From Chitinophagaceae bacterium (GTDB lineage Bacteria > Bacteroidota > Bacteroidia > Chitinophagales > Chitinophagaceae), in contig JADKJI010000064.1 of the NCBI GenBank assembly GCA_016721085.1, positions 1-60,834 of the forward strand: a stretch of DNA of 60,834 nt, given 5' to 3'. The notes under the pieces are model-generated. The model was not told the DNA's origin. It saw only the letters and a program-made list of their open reading frames with translations, and did no database searches. The position numbers and the translations under genes are program-made. Positions 55,373 to 60,834 of this stretch are shown here, piece by piece. Numbering within the stretch: position 1 is the stretch's first letter; the number at the start of each line of letters is the position of its first letter.

Positions 55373-57854
55373 TAGAAAGCCTTCTCTCCGTTCAATGCAA
55401 TGATGTTTGCTATTAATCCATAAGCTCCCGGAACGCCCGCCGGCAATCATGGAAGAATACCAATCCTGTATATACGAATTTGCCCTTGCCATAATCTGCT
55501 ACCACTAGTCCAGCTTTTTGAGCAGGCTCATCCGGATCGGCCATCGATAACGGTGTGACATAATTCGCATCTATCGGATCGGCATAGTAGATTCGCCTCT
55601 TTCCTGTATCCATCCATCAAAATCAGCGTGCTGTTATCTTATTGGGATAATTCAGTACCGGGTGGGCCGGTAACAGGGAATTCACTTTGCTTTGGCATCT
55701 GTAACCCGGTTTCTGGAAATCGTTAATGGATAAGGACTGATCTTCGATTTTACATTACTGATGAAGTTATTGGTATTATACTGCACAATCAGGTTGCCTC
55801 CTTCTTTCACATAGTTCATTAGTATCTCGTACTTTCCCGCCATATAATCATTGTACATTATAAGCGCACCCTGTTATGATGGCATCGAACTGGGAGATAT
55901 AGGAAGTAGTGATATCTTTTTCTTTCAAAACAGTGACCCCCACACTCCATTTGCTTTAAGGCAATGGACACTTTATCTCCTGTCCTTCTATATACCCAAT
56001 TTTCTTACCGCCGTCTTAAGGTCGATGTTCAACACCCTGATGGCGTCCTGATAGAAATAATGGATATGTGGATATGGTCTTATCGGATGCTTGTGATATT
56101 ATTGCATGCCTGCTGTTCTTCTTTACCTTTTGCAACTCAACATAAGCCTGAACAAAATCTTATCCGTTTCTTTCAACAATTCATTACTGATGGTGAAAAA
56201 ATATTCCTTATTCAAGCCCTTCATCAAATTGAAACTAGTATCTGTTTGATCTTGTGCTGTCGCAATGCGCACGTCCCGTTACATGTGCCTTATAGTTCAA
56301 TAGATTGCGGTGCGCTGTAACCCTAACTCTATATCCTGTTTTTGGTTTTCTTTTTTCCTGAAAATAACAATACTCGGATGCGGTAGAACCGCAACAGAAG
56401 GAACTACAACGAGCGGTTGGTATAACTCCTCTCACCGGATCAGTTGTTTTAAAAACAACAGGCTTTTCAAAATCAAAAGATTCACCATCAAGAAATCCTA
56501 AATTCACTGAATAAGCTTGCTGGTGAAAGTGGAAGTCAGACAAGGTTTTGATTATTGACAGTGAATGAACCATCCACCATCTTATCCACCATCCAGTAAG
56601 GCTGTGAAATTTCACGGGAAGGATCTACAAGAATTGATTTTGGATAAGTATAATTCTTGTTCTTATCCATATTCTGACGAACTGTTGTATCTACTGATTT
56701 TTCTAGCCAGAATTTTTCCAACTGAAAGGGACGCCCAATCTGTTATTGGCGGAAATAATAACTCAGAAGAATCACCCCGTACTGCATATTCCGAATTGGT
56801 ACCAGCTTCCAGCCAAAGGCCGCTGCAAACTTCAATCAGTTGTTGCACTTCCATCAACTTCCTTTTCCAACTACCATCGGTAGCGATTTATTGACTTTGC
56901 CAATTTAACTAGCGTGGAACAGAAGCCTCAGGTTTGAAAGTGAATAACTGCCTACAGTTCATCCACCTGTTTTGGAATGGCTTCACCACCCGGTTGCTCG
57001 TCCATTGCCAAAATCGATCGTCCATCAGATCAGCTTTTGCAGGAGATCCCTGAATAGGTACAAAATATTCAAAAGCGGCGCCTCTGCTTGCTGGTACACC
57101 AAAGCCTTGACTTTTATGCTGGCTTCTGCTTTCGGCAGCAATTTCTCCATAACTCTTGCCTAAAACAGGATTATATCTCAACATCCACTTTCAACTGATC
57201 TTCACTTAGGGTATTGGTAGTTCCGAAATTGAAAGTATTCCACACAACACGTTTTGCTTGCCAGGGTTGTACACCAAAGGCGAATTGCTCTGGATATTTG
57301 TTTGGGTCGGCAGCAGCAGAGAAAGCTTCATGTGCTAATACTGCAGATCCTGAGTGGTGACCGTGACCTGCACGGGCATCTTCTGGAAAACGGGCAATGA
57401 TAACATCGGGTTGGAATTTGCGTATCATCCAAACCACATCCCCTAGAATCTTTTCCTTATTCCATTTTGCAAAGGCTTCGGCAGTGGATTTGCTGAAACC
57501 AAAATCAAAAGCACGGGTGAAAAATTGTTCAGCGCCATCAGTCCTGCGGGCAGATAATAATTCTCAGTACGTATTAACCCAAGATCAATTTCTTGTCTAT
57601 CACCTATAAGGTTTTGTCCACTCATCCCTCTTGTAATCGATAAATAACCGGTACGATATAATTTCTCTTTAGAAAGCCATGCCAACAATCTTGTATTCTC
57701 ATCATCAGGATGTGCAGCAACACAAAGCACAGAATTCTAATACTTGTAATTCTTTAACTGGAGATAGTTTATCGGCCGAAGTGGTAACAGGAGGTGCTTG
57801 TGAAAAACCTCCCCCTTGTTAATAGTAATAAAGTAGCGAATATAGCATTCTCAT
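55372..57854 (-). pseudogene. PIG-L family deacetylase with long C-terminal region, many frameshifts
   Basis: About 827 codons when joined, like the large PIG-L/LmbE proteins of Bacteroidota. Start near 57848-57854 with a hydrophobic leader and QGGGFSQAPPVTTSADKLSP. Catalytic zinc motif VAAHPDDENTRLLAW, TRGMSGQNLIGDRQEIDLGL, IIARFPEDARAGHGHHSGSA (HxxH ligand). Later pieces: YNPVLGKSYGEIAAESRSQH, SREISQPYWMVDKMVDGSF, YADPIDANYVTPLSMADPD; the end is AGVPGAYGLIANIIALNGEK. It would remove N-acetyl groups from GlcNAc-type sugars in the periplasm or outside. At least eight frame changes; spelling of motifs is otherwise good. Confidence 0.85.
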
Positions 57855-57927
57855 GCAAGCAAGATTTTTTTATAGAAACAAGAAAAAATTTCTATTTTTT
57901 ACGTAGTTATTTCTTTTGAATTGATCA

Positions 57928-58521
57928 TTACCAAAAAAGGCCCCAAACCTGAACTCCATCACTATTCAAACCCTTCTCCCAAAAATTCATTTTTGTCTTT
58001 GCTACCAGAAATTCAGTTGTTGAATAACTGGCCCCTTTCATTGTGCTAATACATTCATTCCCATCTGTCGCTCCAATGAATTGACCCAATGGGTCTTTCC
58101 GAAGATACACTTCACAGCCCAGCCTGTTACTCAATGCCGAAAATTTAACTGAATCAAAACGATTCGGATTTGCCCACCACCCTATGTACAGGGAAGGTTC
58201 TTTGAATTCAAATTCCTGACAAATCAATGTGCTATCATCCTGCACATAGATATGAAACATATGTTGAAATACCGGTTTATTCAAATCAGCAGTATTCGTC
58301 TGTTCTGCGTATAACCAGTATCCGTCTTTTCTTTTTGTCCATACCTGGCGAACCTGCATTTTGAGCAATGAAAAGGAACTGTCTGAAGCAGACTGTTCTG
58401 CATTATCAAAACTACCTGTCATAAACTGTTTCAAAAGCCCCAAATCCTTAGCGCTTTTTTGCTGACCGAATGCGATTCCGGCCAACAACATAAACAATAC
58501 CCCAAAAATGCCCTTTTTCAT
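57928..58521 (-). CDS. CpcT/CpeT-like chromophore-lyase family protein
   Basis: 197 residues, the only intact gene in the last 7.6 kb. Signal peptide MKKGIFGVLFMLLAGIAFG; then LGLLKQFMTGSFDNAEQSAS and QVWTKRKDGYWLYAEQTNTA match the start of the CpcT/CpeT fold (xxFxGxFdN...q...R...WLYvEq). DGNECISTMKGASYSTTEFL lies near the end. In cyanobacteria these attach bilins to phycobiliproteins; this organism is presumably not phototrophic and the protein is exported, so a lipocalin-like ligand-binding role is more likely. It lies between the M14 and PIG-L genes on the same strand. Confidence 0.82.
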   Translation of the reverse strand: MKKGIFGVLFMLLAGIAFGQQKSAKDLGLLKQFMTGSFDNAEQSASDSSFSLLKMQVRQVWTKRKDGYWLYAEQTNTADLNKPVFQHMFHIYVQDDSTLICQEFEFKEPSLYIGWWANPNRFDSVKFSALSNRLGCEVYLRKDPLGQFIGATDGNECISTMKGASYSTTEFLVAKTKMNFWEKGLNSDGVQVWGLFW

Positions 58522-58599
58522 ATCACAATGTTCGGTAAAATGATGCTGCCTTCAAAGTTAAAAGGAACAGCAACCTTCTATATGATTTCAGTACCCAAA

Positions 58600-60834
58600 T
58601 TATTGACCTACCATGAATACGGCATTACAGAATAAGAGTTTGCCATTCTCCCAAAAACTTCTGAAAAGTACATCATCAGCCAGATACACCACTTTTCCTC
58701 TTCCCATATCCTGAACACCTATTAAAAGGCCATCCTTCATTTTTTCTTTAAGTTTAGTGCCAACAAATCCCGATACCTGCGCTTCTTTCTTTATGACTCC
58801 AACATTCCAGCCGCCTTCTTTTATAAACTCACTCACCTTCCATTCTTTTAGTATTTCATTCATTGACGCATTTCTGGGAGAGCATTCGATAATTACCATC
58901 AGGCAGAATCAATACATCAGTCTGACGAAGTGTATTCTTATTTACATCATTCACACATTTATAAGATGGATTGGATATTGAAGCTGGGTATCGAAGAAAT
59001 GCCATACTTCGCCCATTCCGAGGGAAGAAACGCCATCTCCGGTAACAAGGCTTACTCTTGGTGCCTGGATAATTCGAACCCGACCCGATCCAAAATCATA
59101 TCCTTTATCAACAAAGCTGCTGTTTAAAGGATAAAAGCCAATGCTGCAGCGCAGTAACTTCCCGCAATATCCCATCTAATTTCCCATCCAATGATTGATT
59201 GCTTGTTCGTGTAACCAATATCGTTCCTCTTCAAAATTTATACCTTGTGTAGTGAAAGGTTGTTCTGCGTAACGAACCTTAACGCCGTTCTGTAATAAAG
59301 AAGCAAGGGCTTTGGCACTATTCATTCCATTCCATCGAATAGCATAGGCGCTTGCTGCTTGTGATGATACTCCAACAGCAGCAGTGGCGGCAGTAACAGT
59401 CTTTTGACACCCGAGTTACATAACTTGTAAGTCCAAAAGCATTCACTCCAAAACATAAGAAATGACCATGCAGTGATATCATAGGTAGCAGAGTCTGTAA
59501 CTTTTGAATTTTTCAAGCAATAATACGAACGAGGTTGCTATTAGGCTGATTGGCATTTACTACAATATCATTAGGCTCTGCTTTGAAAACCTCCGACTTA
59601 TTAGAGAAGTAATTCCATCCAGTATAAGTAGCGCTATTAGTATAACTCCACTCAATGCCATTCCTGTCGAAAAGTTTTTTTTAAGTCTGTTCAACTTGAT
59701 CACTTTCATCGTATTTGGATGATATATGATTTGAATTCTCCTCCTGGCGTGCTTCGAGCCTTACTTCTAATAGGTTTTGAATTCCTTTACCAATTTGTTT
59801 GATTGAAGGGCACTTACTTCCAAATGTAGACAGTTATTGTCCGGTTGTGAAGTGATGATATAAGCGATCATACAGAGTAAGGGTGTCTCCATCTTCATTT
59901 ATTACTGCCGCTCCTCCTCTACTATGTCCTCCTTGCTCGAAAGTCATTCCTATAGCTCCTTTATACATCGGGTAGGTATCGCCGTAACTTGGATATAAAA
60001 GATCAAATCGCTCTTTGGTGAAGAAGAGCCAGCCGTTAGCATCAAAATGTTTAGCGTTGTTCTTCCTATCATTACCTGGAATTCCCTTTGCCAGGTGTAA
60101 CCACTTCGCGTGATAAGGTTCTGCAGCTGGAGCAAAATAATAAGGCTCGTTATACCCTTGTTCGTGGAAGTCAACATGCACTTGTGGCAACCATTGATTG
60201 TATTTGATGATACGCTGTTGTGTTTCTACCTGTGATTGCCATGCCCAGTCTCGGTTAAGGTCGAAATTATAATGATTAGATCTTCCTCCAGGCCATGGTT
60301 CAGCATGCTTCTCTTGTAAAACGGCAAAGCGATCTGCTATTTTACCAACAACAGAATTGGTTCAGTTTACATATCTGTCCCTTCCATCAGGATTTATACT
60401 ATGATCGATTACCACTACAATATTCTTAAGCCATTCTTTTTGCTTTTGTATTAGCCGGATTCACCAGTTCCTAGATGGTCATCATAGCCGCTTCAGAGCT
60501 TGACACTCCCACGTTACCATGAACATTATAACCTATGCCAAACAATGGCTGGCATATTCTCTTGTTGGCAGCCATTTTGTCGAGGGCAGTACCTGCCACA
60601 GGCGAAGATTGTTCTTCCTTGGCCGTTTTCGAGGTTAGCCATATTCTCCGCAGTAGAAACATAGGCCAACATTAAAGGGCGGCCTTCATTTTGTTTCTCC
60701 ATACTGCTCCAGCTTCACCATTGATGGACTATTTTCAGCCACCCGTCTGAAACACCACCACTTTGAAATGGGGCGAATACTCATCCCCCCAACTTATATC
60801 CAAGAAAGGCCTCTTCGGGCGATTTCACCTGAGA
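58600..60834 (-). pseudogene. M14 family zinc carboxypeptidase, frameshifted, N-terminus beyond the window
   Basis: Runs off the right edge. N-terminal pieces: SPEEAFLGYKLGDEYSPHFK by joining frames, then NVHGN...SSSEAAMMT (the HxxE zinc motif, where the Glu codon reads as Val, GTG), VVVIDHSINPDGRDRYVN, HYNFDLNRDWAWQSQVETQQ. Then PQVHVDFHEQGYNEPYYFAP (third ligand His), YPMYKGAIGMTFEQGGHSRG (catalytic Glu region). The C-terminal part 58600-58899 ends DGLLIGVQDMGRGKVVYLAD, FRSFWENGKLLFCNAVF. This is the long secreted Bacteroidota M14 type (about 840 residues) with an extra C-terminal domain. Many frame changes between 58900 and 59830. Confidence 0.85.

Overview
This window looks like a 60.8 kb chromosomal piece from a member of the Bacteroidota, most likely the Chitinophagaceae. 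The evidence is the gene families: type IX secretion (T9SS) C-terminal sorting domains, DUF4251 proteins, a hybrid two-component sensor with Reg_prop propeller repeats, choice-of-anchor-J lipoproteins, a DUF2911-TPR protein and a Bacteroidota-type FAD/Fe-S oxidase. Base composition is moderate to AT-rich, and at least two promoters have the Bacteroidota form TTG-N20-TAnnTTTG. The placement is inferred from gene content only.

Layout. 1-2.5 kb: right edge of an integrative element, with a frameshifted tyrosine integrase, a downstream cargo gene and an attachment site made of the 3' half of tRNA-Val(UAC). Next to it is a small GIY-YIG nuclease gene whose 3' end is written in tRNA-like sequence. 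2.5-3.6 kb: diverged tandem repeats. 3.7-10.1 kb: a T9SS-secreted FnIII protein, aat, and a minus-strand run of esterase, lipoprotein and DnaQ-exonuclease/GIY-YIG fusion. 10.3-10.8 kb: two 36-residue membrane miniproteins. 11.2-26.6 kb: an MscS channel, valS (interrupted by a 7-bp tandem repeat), a metallopeptidase/propeller/barrel fusion, ahcY, two DUF4251 genes produced by a tandem duplication, and an FAD/Fe-S oxidase. 26.7-41.5 kb: housekeeping and envelope genes (sugar-phosphate isomerase-like protein, DUF2130, phosphopantetheinyl transferase, dcd, DUF3810, an acyl-CoA carboxylase beta subunit, two lipoproteins, a YiiX-like C92 enzyme, rnhA, DUF6580, manA, yraN, YkgJ, xerD). 41.7-51 kb: the hybrid sensor, a creatininase-family enzyme, a T9SS protein divergent from an ECF sigma/anti-sigma pair, and DUF2911-TPR. 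51-53.2 kb: AT-rich DNA with small membrane ORFs and a 249-bp MITE-like palindromic element. 53.2-60.8 kb: a minus-strand run of M14 carboxypeptidase, CpcT-like protein, PIG-L-type deacetylase and sodium:solute symporter, almost all broken by many frameshifts.

Two themes cut across the window. First, many genes are broken by single-base indels, often in homopolymers. They are dense in the first 2.5 kb and the last 7.6 kb and scattered in between. This looks more like consensus error toward contig ends than biological decay, though that cannot be settled here. Second, intergenic gaps, above all between convergent genes, are filled with long palindromic repeats (GC-rich hairpins, 'aaggcctaaagc' arms and a 'gaggtgcgtg' hairpin) that probably act as bidirectional terminators or are non-autonomous repeats.

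Functionally, the end cluster (peptidase, deacetylase, Na+ symporter) would suit breakdown of an external amide- or peptide-containing substrate. The hybrid sensor and sigma/anti-sigma loci are regulatory. The most unusual feature is the GIY-YIG/tRNA arrangement at 2.1-2.5 kb.
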